Shown: positions 1 to 10,651, numbered from the stretch's first letter. The stretch is DNA of 22,524 nucleotides from Tulasnella sp. 424 (GCA_019633425.1 WSUB01000330.1:1-22524), one strand, 5' to 3'. A program made the numbers and translations. The notes: a model not told the origin generated them from the letters alone.

Positions 1-539
1 AAAATGGAGCGGCAGGACTCTTAAGTACGCCTCCGGTACCGGCTTATTTTATCATCCAGCCGTACTGCCTACATGCATTCGTCCCGTCTCCCGTATCCGG
101 TATCGACTAGGGCTGGGCTGGCTAGCCACTACCGTATCCAATACCAATTAAATAAAGAAGCTTTGCTTCGGCTACTTACTTAACTTTAAAGACATGCTGG
201 TACAGTAGTGGCGCTGGATGATAAAGTAGCCCTCGCCCTAATAATATATTATTTATATCTCTACTTATACTTATAGGCTCCCTAATTAATTTAAACTTTA
301 AACCTGAACCTTTATATATTTGATATAAAAATCCTTTCTTCTTTTAAGAAAATACTCTAGATTAGTTTATGACTCCGCTCCAGCCTATTGCCGATACAGG
401 AACCATCTAAAAAAAAATAAGGGCACCTAGGCCCGCCGGTACCGGAGAGGCAGCTGGATATGTCCTCTTAAGAGTCCCTGCCTATCCTGTACTCAGGTGC
501 GCTTGTGCGAGGGTTAACTTTATCAATTTTTTTTATATT
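1..539. other. Intergenic spacer 3' of rns with G+C-rich repeats
   Basis: No gene is visible. The stretch holds the palindrome CCGGTACCGG at 33-42 and 436-445, a GGACTCTTAAGTACGCC element at 15-31, a GGATGATAAAGTAGCCC element at 216-232, and a reverse-oriented CTTAAGAGTCC near 467-477. Between them lies an A+T-rich core (about 235-380). The repeats recur in most other spacers of the window. The right edge is the inferred 3' end of rns, next to a T-rich tract (about 526-536). The window begins inside this spacer, so its true length is unknown. Confidence 0.7.
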
Positions 540-2215
540 ACAGCAGCACTTTCCAGTACGGCTACCCTGCTATGACTTATTAGATGTTACTTACTAATAC
601 TGGAAACTGTAGTTAGGGTTTAAATTCTTCCTATTCTAAGTAAGGATAGGATCATTAGTTGTAATTAAATACCTCTTACTTCACTTTAGGCCAAAGGCTT
701 AAGTAAAGAGAGTATTAAAAACAGCTTAAACTAGTACGAAAATTAATTCGAAGTTCTAGTAATAAGGGCTAAGCCACTAATGTAAATAACCTAAAACACA
801 GCTTCTTCCTAAAAGGAAAGCTTCTTCCAATTGACAGACAGTTAGTTCATCCTAGATTATAATTTCACCGTTGCGACTTGTGATCAACGATTACTCGAAA
901 TTCCTTCTTCATATTGCCGAATTGCAGGCAATAATTCGTCTCTAACTTTTTTTGCTGATTAGCTCCACATTATCTTTAAAATCTTGGCTGAAACCAACCA
1001 AGACTGAAGTGTATTGCATCACATTGTAAAAGTTTTTGTGGCACGTTTGTAGCCCACTCCATAAGGGCCATAAGGGCTTGTCTTAGTCCCATAAAGAAAT
1101 CCTTTATCAGGAAGTCAACTATTAAGTATAAATTAATAGTAGGGTTTGCGTCCGTTTATGGAATTAACCTAAACTCTCACGATACGAACTGACGACAGCC
1201 ATGCAACACCTGTAATTATTATCGTCATCTAAACTCGATCAGGCCAATAAAGTCCTGCCTACTATAGATCACTAAAGCTTCGCTATTTGCGAATAGCCTA
1301 CATAACAAATATTCAAGGAGTGGTAAGGTTTTACGCGGGTTATCGTATTAAACAACATGCTTCACTTCGTTTGCTCTAGAACCGACTAATTTTTTTATTT
1401 TCACTCTTGCGAGTATACTTACAAGGCGGAATGGTTAGCGCTCTTAGCCTCAGAGCCTATATTTAAATATAAATTGTTATAGACTCTTGCCATTCATCGT
1501 TGACAGTGTAGGGTATCTGGGTATCTAATCCTATTTCCTATCTACACCTTCGTTCCTCAGCGTCAATCATTAGTGGAAAGGAGCCTTCGCCACGAGTATT
1601 CCATTTAGGATCTTAGTATTTCATCACTTCTCTAAACATTCTCCATTTCCTCTTCTTGATTCTATCTTATTCTTTCTATAAGATGCCTACGAACCCTTTA
1701 CGCCCATTTAAGATGACTAACGTTCGCGTCTCTGGTATTACCGAGTCTTCTGGCACCAGTTTTTAGACGACACTCATCGTAAGGTAACGTCATAATCCTC
1801 CCTTACATTATTTAATATTACAAATTTCTTTGCAATACTAAATTCCAGTTAGCTTGTTCACTCTTTCGAGCATTGACAAATATTCTTGACTGCAGGTAGT
1901 TAAACACTACTTGGGTAAATTTCATACCCGATGTGGCCAATCCCTCTCTCAAGCTGGCTATTGATTGTCGGCTTGGTAGGCCTTTACCCTACCAACTACC
2001 TATTCAAATTAAATAGAACCCTATAACGGAAAAGTTCCTTTAAGGAAAAGCCTTTCGACTTTATTATCTCTCTATCCTCTGTTTCTGAGGGCTATAAGTT
2101 ATCTTATTTAATATTACTCACCCGTACACTCTGTCAACTATAGTTGACAGTAATTTGCATGTCTTAGACTACTGGACAACGTTCAGTCCGAACCAAAATT
2201 AAATTCTTCTAGTTG
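540..2215 (-). rRNA. rns: Small subunit (SSU) ribosomal RNA
   Basis: This is the mitochondrial small-subunit rRNA, read on the minus strand. Conserved blocks appear as reverse complements in the right order. The 3' decoding region is at about 558-580 (TACGGCTACCCTGCTATGAC, compare the 1492-1510 region of E. coli). The 900-960 region is at 1320-1370 and 1424-1440. The 790 loop is at 1519-1530 (GGGTATCTAATC). The 530 loop is at 1737-1756 (ends CTTCTGGCAC). The 250-300 block is at about 1929-1995, and the 5' domain (TTGCATGTCTTAGAC) is at about 2155-2170. The length of about 1.68 kb is normal for fungi. No intron is seen, and none of the dispersed palindromes was noticed inside the gene. The ends are set by comparison with bacterial SSU and may be off by tens of bases. 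The next minus-strand gene upstream is cox3. Confidence 0.93.
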
Positions 2216-2694
2216 TTTATACAAAGTTATTAATAACTTTGTAGTATTTTATACGCTATAAATCCGTATACTACGGAGCGATATTTATTTGATTTAAGCT
2301 ATTCAGGATAGTGTGGCGTATGCCCTCGGCGTACGCCCTCCTAACTATAGAAGGGCGGCTGCCACAAATACATCCTTTAGATACTAAAACTGAATTAAAC
2401 TTTTTTATTTTTTAATCTACTTATATTATAAGTGCTACTTTATCATCCAGTCTTACGGACAGCGTACTCCTTTAGCATTGCCGTGAGATCCGGTACCGGC
2501 GGGACTCTTAAGATACCGCATAAATTGAATATTTTAGGGACGCGGGCTGGGACTCTAAAGTACGCCATCGCCAGAACCAGTGGATGATAAAGCGGGCGTA
2601 CTTTATAATCCCGCCGGTACCGGATACAAATATTAAGCAAATGCAGTAACTAAAGATAAATAAAGGGTTGGCTGGAGCAAGGGCTAGCCACAAA
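2216..2694. other. Intergenic spacer between rns and cox3
   Basis: No gene is seen. It contains an A+T-rich stretch next to the rns 5' end (2216-2300), GGCGTACGCC-like sequence near 2317-2341, two exact CCGGTACCGG palindromes (2490-2499, 2614-2623), and several members of the AAGTA repeat family on both strands (2434-2448, 2503-2515, 2550-2566, 2582-2592, 2599-2610). Short reading frames across it are built from these repeats and do not resemble any protein I recognise. Confidence 0.7.
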
Positions 2695-3486
2695 TTATCC
2701 TCCTCATCAGTAAACAACTATGAATAAGAATAATCATACTACGTCTACAAAGTGTCAGTATAAGATAGCAGCTTCGTACCCAGCATGGTGATGAACAGTT
2801 AAGTGATATAAGATAATTCTTACAAAACCTACGCTAAGGAATATTGTTCCAATAATAATATGAAGTCCATGTAATCCTGTACTTGCGAAGAATACGCTAC
2901 CGTAAACAGAATCAGCGAAAGTAAACATAGCTTGATTATATTCAACATACTGTAATCCAGTGAAGATTATAGCTAAAAAGATAGTAAAGAATGTACCATT
3001 AATAGCATCTTTTCTATTACCTTGAATTAAAGCATGATGAGCATATGTAATTGTAATACCTGAAGATAATAGTATAAATGTATTTAATAATGGAATTGCT
3101 CAAGGGTCTAAAGCAACAATACCTTGAGGAGGTCAACTATTTCCTAATTCAATATTAGGTGAAAGACTAGAATGGAAATAAGCTCAGAATACACTTAAGA
3201 ATGCAAAAGCTTCGCTTATAATGAATAAAATCATACCTAAGAAGATACCTTTTTGTACTTGTAGAGTATGATCTCCTAAGAAAGTTCCTTCCATGATAAC
3301 ATCTCTAAATCAAAGGATCATTACATATAATGTTACTATGAAACTTAATAGAAGTCCTGTACCTCCGTACTGGAATCCATGGAAATAAGATACAGCAAAA
3401 ATTGCCATACTAAATAAACTAAAACTTGTAAACAAAGGTCATGGAGATGTAGTTACAAGATGATATGGATGTGCTTGATAATTCAT
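2695..3486 (-). CDS. cox3: Cytochrome c oxidase subunit 3
   Basis: Subunit III of respiratory complex IV in the inner membrane, a core mitochondrially encoded subunit that flanks the catalytic subunit I. The frame has 263 codons plus TAA, close to the fungal norm (about 269). It starts [17 protein letters not shown], the usual fungal cox3 opening. Seven hydrophobic segments follow. Family blocks visible are FHGFQYGG (about 35-42), [18 protein letters not shown] with the conserved membrane glutamate E92, [33 protein letters not shown], and the end HFVDVVWLF...VYWWGG. TGA is read as Trp throughout, including two adjacent TGA codons just before the end; under the standard code the gene would break repeatedly. 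The stop codon TAA is at 2695-2697. The start lies just downstream of a (CAAA)n tract on the coding strand. No intron. Confidence 0.97.
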
Positions 3487-4083
3487 TTTTTGTTTGTTTG
3501 TTTGTTTTAAAATTTAAGTACCAAGGGTAATTAGACTTACGAACCCTACTACTGACGATCCTTCCATCAGGTACCGGGGAGAGCCGGCTATCAGGAACGC
3601 TGGGTTCCTTAATACCAGGCTAGGTGTGGTCGCTAGGTAGGGTAGTGACAAATCCAGGGCTCCTTAAGAGTCCACCCTAACTATAGATTTAGTTATTATT
3701 ATAACTCCAATAAACACAATAAGGCCGTAAGGCCTTGATTGATCAGGTTAAACTAAAATCTATGATTAACTGCTTCACTATATCCTTAATGCCTATGAGG
3801 GCTGGGCTAGGCCGAACAGTTTGGTGTTGGATAACCAAGCTAACTTGTATATAAGCCCTTGCCATATTGGCACCGCTCCGATACCGATGACCGCTGCCAC
3901 CTTAGGCCTACGGCACAAAGAGGTAGGCCGGGCAACGGATATTCGTCCGGTCGAGGGCTGAAGATCTACAAAGTAAGTAGGGTTAACTAAACTTATGTTC
4001 TTAATAAAGATTATGAGATACCCCATAATAAAGACGTGATATTCGTCTGCCTGCCGTACGGCCTGGCCTTAAAGAGCTAGTTA
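3487..4083. other. Intergenic spacer between cox3 and nad4
   Basis: No gene is seen. Next to the cox3 start is a short TTTG microsatellite (3490-3506). Further in are a variant GGTACCGG element near 3571, a reverse CTTAAGAGTCC element near 3661-3671, and a GGCCGTAAGGCC palindrome near 3722-3733. There is also a TAGGCCTACGGC block near 3904-3915, and an exact GCCGTACGGC at 4053-4062, about 20 bases past the nad4 stop. The 77-codon minus-strand frame at 3793-4026 has no recognisable similarity and is made of repeat sequence. Confidence 0.7.
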
Positions 4084-5577
4084 TTAAACATATAATAGAG
4101 TTGTAACAGATACATGTAGAGTATCTAATATCACGTTAGGGTATATACCTAAGGCCACAACACCTATTAGTAGAGGTAATAATAACATAAATTCTCTTCT
4201 AGTAATATCTTTAGTTACTTTTAGATGTTTACTAAATTCTCCATAGCTTATTCTATTATATAGTCATATACTATAAATAGCTGATAATACTATAGTTGAA
4301 GCACCTAGAATACCTATTATAGGAGATTTTTGGAATATACCAGCTAATGATAGGAATTCACCAGCTCAGTTTAAAGAAAGAGGCACAGCAGCATTAAATA
4401 AAGTGAAGCATAAGAAGAAGATAGTAAATACTGGCATAGTTAAAGCCATACCTCTATAATAAGAGATTAATCTTGTATGATATCTACTATAAAGTACTCC
4501 CCCTACACAAATAAATAAAGCTGGAGATACTAAACCATGTGCTACACTTAATAGTATTGCTCCTTCTATTCCTTGTATATTATTAGAGAATAAACCTAAA
4601 ATAACTACACTCATATGTCCTATACTTGAATAAGCTACATAACCTTTAGTATCTATTTGTCTCATAGTAGCTAATGATGAATAAACTAAAGTAATTATAG
4701 CTACAGTTTGAACTAAAGGAGAGAAATATTGAGTAGCATCTGGTAATAGGTCTATTAATACTCTTAAGTAACCATATGTTGCTAATTTTAAGATAACAGC
4801 AGCCAATATGATACTTCCAGCTAGAGGTGATTCAGCATGAGCTCTGAATAATCAAATATAGAAGGGAGCTAAAGGAGTTTTAACAGCAAAACTTAAGAAG
4901 AATGCTAATCATAAGTATTTCTGACTTTCAAAACTAATTTCTACTAAACTTAATAATTTAAAGTCTGTTGATCCAACGTTACCATAAATTACTAATATAG
5001 CTAATAACATAAATAATGATCCAGCTAATGTATATAAAAATAGTAAGAATGCAGCTCTTATTCTATTAGCACTAGCACCTCATATTCCTACTATTAAGAA
5101 TAATGGTATTAATACACTTTCGAAGAATATATAGAATAAGAATAAGTCTAATACAACGAATACTGCTATTTGTAATGTTTCTAATAATAAGAATGATATT
5201 AAGAAATATTTTAATTTATTTGTTATATCTGTTCAATTACTTAAGATACAAACAGGTGTTATAAATGTTGTTAATAGAACAAAGTATAATGATATTCCAT
5301 CTATACCTATGTTAAAATGAAATTGAGTTAAAGGTAAAGATACGCTAAATTCTTCTACAAATTGGTATTCACTTGTTAATGAGTCAAATTGTATTCAAAT
5401 TATTATAGATATAAATAGATTTAATAGTGATGTTCCTAAAGCTATATTTTTCATTAGAGAATTAGTTTTTTCTCTACTTATTACTGACGTATGGTCAGTA
5501 TTAGATTCATTTGAACCTCCTATAAATATTAAAGGTAAACAACCTAATATAGGTATTAATAATAATAGTTTTAACAT
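4084..5577 (-). CDS. nad4: NADH dehydrogenase (ubiquinone) subunit 4
   Basis: Proton-pumping membrane subunit of respiratory complex I (homologue of bacterial NuoM). The frame is 497 codons plus TAA (4084-4086), a full-length size for fungi, reading TGA as Trp at several positions. It begins MLKLLLLIPILGCLPLIF. Family features include FYIFFESVLIPLFLIVGIWG near residues 147-167, with the conserved glutamate of the proton-translocation half-channel. FYIWLFRAHAESPLAGSI follows near 240-258, corresponding to the usual LPDAHVEAPTAGS block. Then come the LKLATYGYLR and VYSSLATMRQIDTKGYVAYS (about 300) blocks. The C-terminal half keeps the SVAHGLVSPALFICVG segment. Many hydrophobic helices are visible, as expected. 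It is transcribed away from rnl and towards cox3. No intron. Confidence 0.96.
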
Positions 5578-5813
5578 TATGTGTTTATTTAATTTATTCC
5601 TTCCCCTTAGGGGATTAAAGGATCAGATCTTATATAAGATCTTAATTGTCAACACTAGACTTATAATTACTATTAGGCCAGCCGGTACCGTAAACGGAAG
5701 GCTAGGCCTCCCCGGTGTGCTGTGGCGTACGTCCTAGCCTAGGATAGAATAGTCTGGGTGGAAAGGCTAAAGCCTGATTAGGAGCACGGTATCCATTAGA
5801 CCTTGTGTGGGAC

Positions 5814-5837
5814 AGGGCAGGGCTACTTTATAGTCCA
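5814..5837. repeat. 24-bp direct repeat, copy 1
   Basis: This 24-base stretch is identical to 15642-15665 in the same orientation. It starts AGGGCAGGG and ends TATAGTCCA; the middle is a member of the AAGTA repeat family in reverse orientation. Both copies continue into a CGCCA-rich tail (5838-5850 and 15666-15673). It links the nad4/rnl spacer with the trnL(uaa)/trnP spacer and could support recombination between them; this is inference. Confidence 0.8.
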
Positions 5838-5879
5838 CCGCCATCGCCACAAACGTTAGGCCTATTTTATCACCTTCCG

Positions 5880-5904
5880 CTGCCTGCTTTACAGCCTGGC
5901 CTCG
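5880..5904 (+). repeat. Left arm of 25-bp perfect inverted repeat
   Basis: It begins CTGCCTGCTTTACAGCC and is the exact reverse complement of 6003-6027. The two arms are separated by 98 bases of mostly A+T-rich sequence, so a large cruciform or RNA hairpin is possible. The first 23 bases also match 19016-19038 directly. Confidence 0.85.
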
Positions 5905-6002
5905 TACTTAACCGTACGGGCTCCTAGTGTGTTTAATTTAATAAACTACCCTTAAATAATTATTCCTTCTCTTATTAAACCTTATAATAGCAGAATCCTA
6001 GC

Positions 6003-6027
6003 CGAGGCCAGGCTGTAAAGCAGGCAG
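6003..6027 (-). repeat. Right arm of 25-bp perfect inverted repeat
   Basis: Exact reverse complement of 5880-5904. A 28-base part of this region (6005-6032) is also the exact reverse complement of 19011-19038, so this copy is closer to the distant one at 19 kb than its hairpin partner is: the match extends into the CCGGT flank, which the left arm lacks. Confidence 0.85.
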
Positions 6028-6383
6028 ACCGGAGCCTAGGCCTGGTCGTCGTATTCTGGTACCTCACGATCTGACTATCCGGTGGGGCTACGCCTCGCCC
6101 GCCTGTACAGGACCGGGTGGAGGCGACTCTACCTCCTCTGAATATAAAAAACATGGTCGCTGGATGCATCCTGTTAGGCCTACGGCAGGACTCTTAAGTA
6201 AAGGGTACCGGAGCCAGCGGCTGGATGGATATAATTTTAGCTGTAGGCAGGACTCTCTTTATCATCCGGTACCGGATAGGTGGCGAGGCCCACCGGTAAC
6301 GGAGAGGCAGACCTAGCCCTACCCTGCCAGCCGGTACCGGAGAATCTATTCGCAGCCGGAGGCCTTACGGCATAAAAGTATCA

Positions 6384-9300
6384 AAGATATGAAAAAATAT
6401 TTAAAGTATTTAAAGGGGTTATTAAGAATACCATAGCAAATTTATTAAAAAGGAAGACATTGTTCTAAAAACACAGGTTTAATTAGATGCTTAGCAGCCC
6501 TAGCCCTCCGGGACCGGGACGTTAAGCTATAATTAAAGTTTATAGCCTTACGGCACTAAATGAACTTAACTGTGTGTATCCTAAGGAAAACCTTATATAA
6601 TTACTTCCTGAAGCAAAACATTGTAGTAAGGAAAGGAAAGGAAATCAACCGAGACTCTGAAAGTAATGGTGAGTGAAATCAGATTAGCCAGACATAACTA
6701 AAACCGTAGGCCAAACCGAAGTCCCATGGAAATTGGATTATTATCTAGATCTATGTTTAATAGACGGATAACCACAGAAGGTAACAGTCCTGTAGGTAAA
6801 AGCTTTTTAGGTTATTATGTCAGTTGAATCTAGCTCTCTCTCAAGGAAGTTAGATCAACTATAAAGTACGATGAGAGAAAACTTGTCGGAACAAAGGGGA
6901 ACCATCCTCTAAGGCTAAGTATAATAAATTTAGCGATAGTGAATAGTACTGTGAAGGAAATGGTGAAAAATTTGTTGTAGACTAATGAAATAGTTTGAAT
7001 TAGTAACTCTAGAAGCAGTCGAAATTTACAGTGTCTTATGACATTTTTTAAAATGACGACGTACCTTTTGCATAATGGGTCAGCAAGTTAATAGGAGTAG
7101 CAAGGTTTAAAGCCTTAGCGAAAGCGACTGTGCGTAAGTCTTTAAGGGCTCTGCCACTAAAGCAGTATCGGGATAAGTTACTTCTATTATACCCGAAACG
7201 AGGTGATCTTTCCATGGCCAGATTATAATGGATCGAACGGGTGAATGTTGCATAATTCTCCGAAGAGCTGTGGAAAGGGGTGAAAGGCCAATCGTACCTC
7301 GTGATAGCTGGTTTTCCACGAAACATATGTTAGTATGACTTCTACAAACTTTAGCTAGGTAGCGGAAACGTAACCTATTAAAGGAAGATTTATGGAGGTA
7401 CAGCACTCAGCATGCATAAAGCTTAATAAGATATTTCTTATTAGGTCATTTGGGGGACGTAAAAATCCTACCTTTGCATGAAAATCTCGGAATTACATAA
7501 ATTGATAGTAGAAATTCAGACTGCTCATGATAAGGTGTGTAGTCGAGACGGAAACAGCCGTGAGCATGAATTAAGGTCCCAAAATGATTATTAAGTGAAA
7601 TTAAGGAAGTTATTCTCTCAATGCAACTATGAAGTGAGCTTGGTAGTCGCTAGTCTTTTAAAGACCGTGTAACAACGCAGTAGTCCATGTTAATTCTTCC
7701 CGTGCTTTAGGGCAAGGAAGAAGAAACAGTATGGGGAATAGCACCGAAAATTTAACGGGTCTAAATAATCTACCGATATCATGCCTTTTAATATTCCTAA
7801 TAGTATTTATACTATAGGACTTAAAACGGATAGTGGAACATTCAGAACGGTTAAAAAGCAGTGTTTCATTGCTTCTACGTCCCTGAATAGATAATGCTGA
7901 CATGAGTAACGTAAAAAGAAGTTATAATACTTCTCGCCGAATACGAAAGGGTTTTTAGGCTTGAGGTTAAACCTCCTAAAATTATAGCGGCCTCTAAGGA
8001 ACCTATGCGAATGCTTAGGTCTGATGAGTTTAATGCAGAAAGTCCTATTGTCCCCATAGTTCTAATAATAAAGCAATTTATTTAGATTAATAAGCTTGTT
8101 CTTATTTAATCGTAAGGCTATGATGGCAAAAGGACCAGGAAAATAATGCATTATTACTACCGTACCCTAAACCGACACAGGTTCGTAGGTAGAGAATACT
8201 AAGGCGAAGAGATAATACTTGTAAAGGAACTCGGCAAACTGTCTTCATAAGTTAGACGATATGAAGAACCACTGGATGCTATTACTCCTTGTTGTTTTAT
8301 TAAGGTTAGCTTTAATAAGATAGAATTTTCATAAGCTTAGCGAAAGTTAAGTTTATATAAGGAAGTGTAAACCTCCCCTTTAGTTTTAGCAATATTTCTA
8401 TAGGCTAGGTTGCTTTGCGTATTACCATATTGGTAATCCAAGGCCTTAATAGCATTTAAGTGGTGGCACAGAATCGGAGGCCCCGACTGTTTACTTAAAA
8501 CACAGCTTTCTGCGACGAATAATATCTTTGTATAGAAAGCGAATTTTGCCCAATGCCATTAATATAAGGTCGATAAGCGCTTAGCGTAATTATTGGCTGA
8601 AGTTCTGGTCAATGGCGGTCTTATCTATGAGGATCCTAAGGTAGCAAAATTAATTGTCCATTAAATGTGGTCCTGACTGAATAAAGTAACGATGGTCTCG
8701 CTGTCTCTACAAGTATCTCAGTGAAATTGAATTAGCCGTGCAGATGCGGTTTAACTTCGGGTAGACGGGAAGACCCTATGCAACTTTACTGTAGCTAGTT
8801 ATAATATTCTCGTAATCTGGGTGTAGCGTATAAGGTAGTCGACATGACTAAGGTGAAACACCTTAACCGGAATTCCGTTAATATTTATTCTCTGTGGGCA
8901 AAGCCCTATAAAACAGAGGAGAAAATGACTAGTTGGCAGTTTGTCTGGGGCGGACGTTTTTAATATAGTATCAAAAATACCCAAAATTAATTTATCTTCA
9001 AGAACACTATTGTTTTAGGTTTGTGCCTTTGCCGTACGGCCAGGCCTACTTGAGATAATAGGTAGCTTAATTCTTAGAGTGCCTTCGGCTTTGTAGCTTG
9101 GTTAGTCTAGTACTAGCTTAGTGGCAGTGCCGCAAGGTTTTAAGAAAAGATAAATTAGGGAAACCTGAACAACATGTACCTATTAGGACTGTTGTTTTTA
9201 TTAGTTTCAAGGTAAGTCTACAAAGGTTTATCTTAAAGTCTAATATCATATTTTCTTTTTTTAAATAAAGGTATGCATAAACCGGATGGAGACCGAGCGA

Positions 9301-9958
9301 TCATGTGTGATCGAATTAGATGTAATGATTTTAGCATGCTTGACTGTGAGACTCATAGGTCGAACAGATACGTAAGTAGGGCATAATGACCCGGCGGTAT
9401 ATTATGGAATAGCCGTCGATTAATAGATAAAAGTTACGCTAGGGATAACAGGTTAATAGGCCGCGAGAGTACACATTGTCCGGCCTGTTTGACACCTCGA
9501 TGTCGACTCACCCTATCCTCCGGGCGTAGGATCTTGGAAGGGTTCGGCTGTTCGCCGATTAAAAGGGTACGCGAGTTGGGTTTAATACGGCGTGAGCCAG
9601 TATGGTCCCTATCTTCCGAAGTAAAAAATAGTAAAAAGGGAATTACCTCTCAGTACGAAAGGATCAGATGGGCGTGTTTCAATAGTGCACCAATTGTTGG
9701 TTGTATTGATAGATCTTCTATCTTTACTCTGGCACAGTTGGGTAGCCACAAACATAACGGATAATTGCTGAAAGTATATTAAGCAAGAAACCGATCCCTG
9801 GATACTATCTATGCAATCATATTATCCTTGCCTGCTCTTTTGGGTCTGGCAGGGAAAGATTAGCATATCAGATAAGAAATAGAACATTTCTAGTTAGGAT
9901 ATGAGTGGAATTGTTGTGAAACATTTAGCTTAATATTACTAATCTGTCTATTGACTTT
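6384..9958 (+). rRNA. rnl: Large subunit (LSU) ribosomal RNA
   Basis: Mitochondrial large-subunit rRNA. Conserved LSU blocks run in order without interruption. They include GGAAATCAACCGAGACTCTG (6649-6662), TACCCGAAACGAGGTGATCT (near 7190), GGGGTGAAAGGCCAATCG (7277-7293), the ATGCTGACATGAGTAACG block (7893-7910), AACCGACACAGGTTCGTAGG (8170-8190), and GGATCCTAAGGTAGCAAAAT (8631-8650). Next come AGACGGGAAGACCCTATG (8763-8780), the peptidyl-transferase block GGGATAACAGGTTAAT (near 9440), GACACCTCGATGTCG (9490-9504), and the sarcin-ricin loop CAGTACGAAAGGATCAG (9653-9668). The 3' end is near CTTAATATTACTAATCTG. At about 3.57 kb it is larger than bacterial 23S, partly because of an expansion at 8957-9210 and G+C-rich insertions near 6500-6555. 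No intron was found at the usual sites. Both ends are approximate. Confidence 0.94.
8957..9210 (+). other. Expansion segment in domain V of rnl carrying a GTAC palindrome
   Basis: Between the conserved CTGGGGCGGACG (8945-8956) and GGTAAGTCTACAAAGGTTT (9211-9229), which are separated by only about 25 bases in E. coli (around position 2260-2290), there are about 254 bases. The segment is A+T-rich at its ends but contains an exact GCCGTACGGC at 9031-9040 followed by CAGGCCTAC, the same unit that is dispersed in the spacers. No group I or II core was recognised, so I read it as an rRNA expansion, not an intron. Confidence 0.6.
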
Positions 9959-10285
9959 ATTATAACATATTTTATTTTTTTCTTTTTAAGCCGTACGGCT
10001 ATGTACGGCCGACGTTGGAGCTTATCAAGGCGGCAGGGTACCCAGCTCTGCCTTCGTTACTCCCCGTTTTTCTTTTTAGCCGGATCGGGCTATTTAAGAG
10101 TCCTGCCGTAGGCCTAATTGGTCCGAGGCTAACAATGTCTTGGACTCGTACCTTAATGTTACAGGCTTCCGATTACTTGGTTAGCCGGCGCTTTCGTCAT
10201 TTTCAGCTTTTTGTAATAAGGCCCGCCTGTACCGGATGGCCTCAGACGAGAAGATGGAAAGTGAACGGGACCGGCACTGTAATAA
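9959..10285. other. Spacer between rnl and trnC
   Basis: No gene is seen. A T-rich stretch follows the rnl 3' end, then an exact GCCGTACGGC at 9990-9999, a reverse TTTAAGAGTCC element joined to TGCCGTAGGCC (about 10092-10110), and CCTGTACCGG near 10226. A 164-codon frame (10015-10509) runs through this spacer but continues across trnC and into trnR, so it is not a gene. Confidence 0.65.
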
Positions 10286-10371
10286 GAGTTAAGTTTACAG
10301 AATGGTACTGTAGTCAAATTGCAAATTTGATGATTATTTTTAATCGTAGGGTTCGAGTCCTTCTTAACTCT
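10286..10371 (+). tRNA. trnC: tRNA-Cys (GCA) with a long variable arm
   Basis: Acceptor GAGTTAA/TTAACTC, 4-bp D stem TTAC/GTAG, anticodon stem TCAAA/TTTGA with loop TTGCAAA (anticodon GCA), T loop TTCGAGT, and discriminator U73, which is the main cysteine identity base. Between the anticodon and T stems is a 16-base variable region able to form a 5-bp hairpin (GATTA/TAATC), so the molecule is class-II-like. That is unusual for tRNA-Cys; the variable arm resembles the one in trnY of this window. The T stem has a weak outer pair (T·C). The anticodon assignment is clear, but the shape deserves checking. Confidence 0.75.
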
Positions 10372-10494
10372 AATACTTTACCGCCGTACTGTCCGGTACC
10401 GGCTGCCATAGCCCGCCCCCGGGGGGGACTGGTAGCCAGATCTATCCGGTTCCGGTACAGGCTACCGGGTGGCAGAGGGCAGGAGACTAATTAT

Positions 10495-10565
10495 GTTCTC
10501 TTAGCTTAACGGTAGAGCTGTGTTCTTCTAAAACATTGATTTAGGTTCGAATCCTAAAGAGAACT
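10495..10565 (+). tRNA. trnR: tRNA-Arg (UCU)
   Basis: A 71-base cloverleaf. Acceptor GTTCTCT/AGAGAAC is fully paired, D stem GCTT/GAGC, anticodon loop CTTCTAA (UCU, reading AGA/AGG), and T stem TTAGG/CCTAA with loop TTCGAAT. AGA is by far the commonest arginine codon in the proteins here. It lies between trnC and trnW. Confidence 0.92.
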
Positions 10566-10651
10566 TTATCCTTTAGGTGCCGGCAGCATCAGCAGGGGAC
10601 CGGTACCCGGCCGCACTGTCCGGTACCGGCTGGCTTAGCCCAAACACACAA

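Larger units (their letters stand above)
5578..6383. other. Divergent spacer between nad4 (minus) and rnl (plus)
   Basis: This is the only place in the window where transcription diverges, so promoters for both strands could lie here; no consensus promoter could be identified. Just left of the middle is an inverted repeat with 25-bp perfect arms (5880-5904 and 6003-6027) around an A+T-rich loop. It also has a 24-bp repeat (5814-5837) shared with 15642-15665, a GATC-rich hairpin near 5622-5643, exact CCGGTACCGG copies at 6266-6275 and 6330-6339, and a TACGGCAGGACTCTTAAGTA junction near 6181-6200. The minus-strand frame at 5975-6169 covers the repeats and has no recognisable product. Confidence 0.65.

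Noticed and set aside
8957..9210. Group I or II intron in rnl
   Set aside because: The position is near known LSU intron sites, but no P7/P3 core, domain V or endonuclease frame could be seen and the segment is short. Treated as an expansion segment.
7048..9764. Several frames of 60-99 codons on both strands within rnl
   Set aside because: They overlap highly conserved LSU rRNA sequence and are chance frames.
10015..10509. 164-codon plus-strand frame, the longest frame in the spacers
   Set aside because: It runs through dispersed repeats, all of trnC and into trnR, has no hydrophobic or other recognisable pattern, and its composition is that of the G+C repeats. Not a gene.
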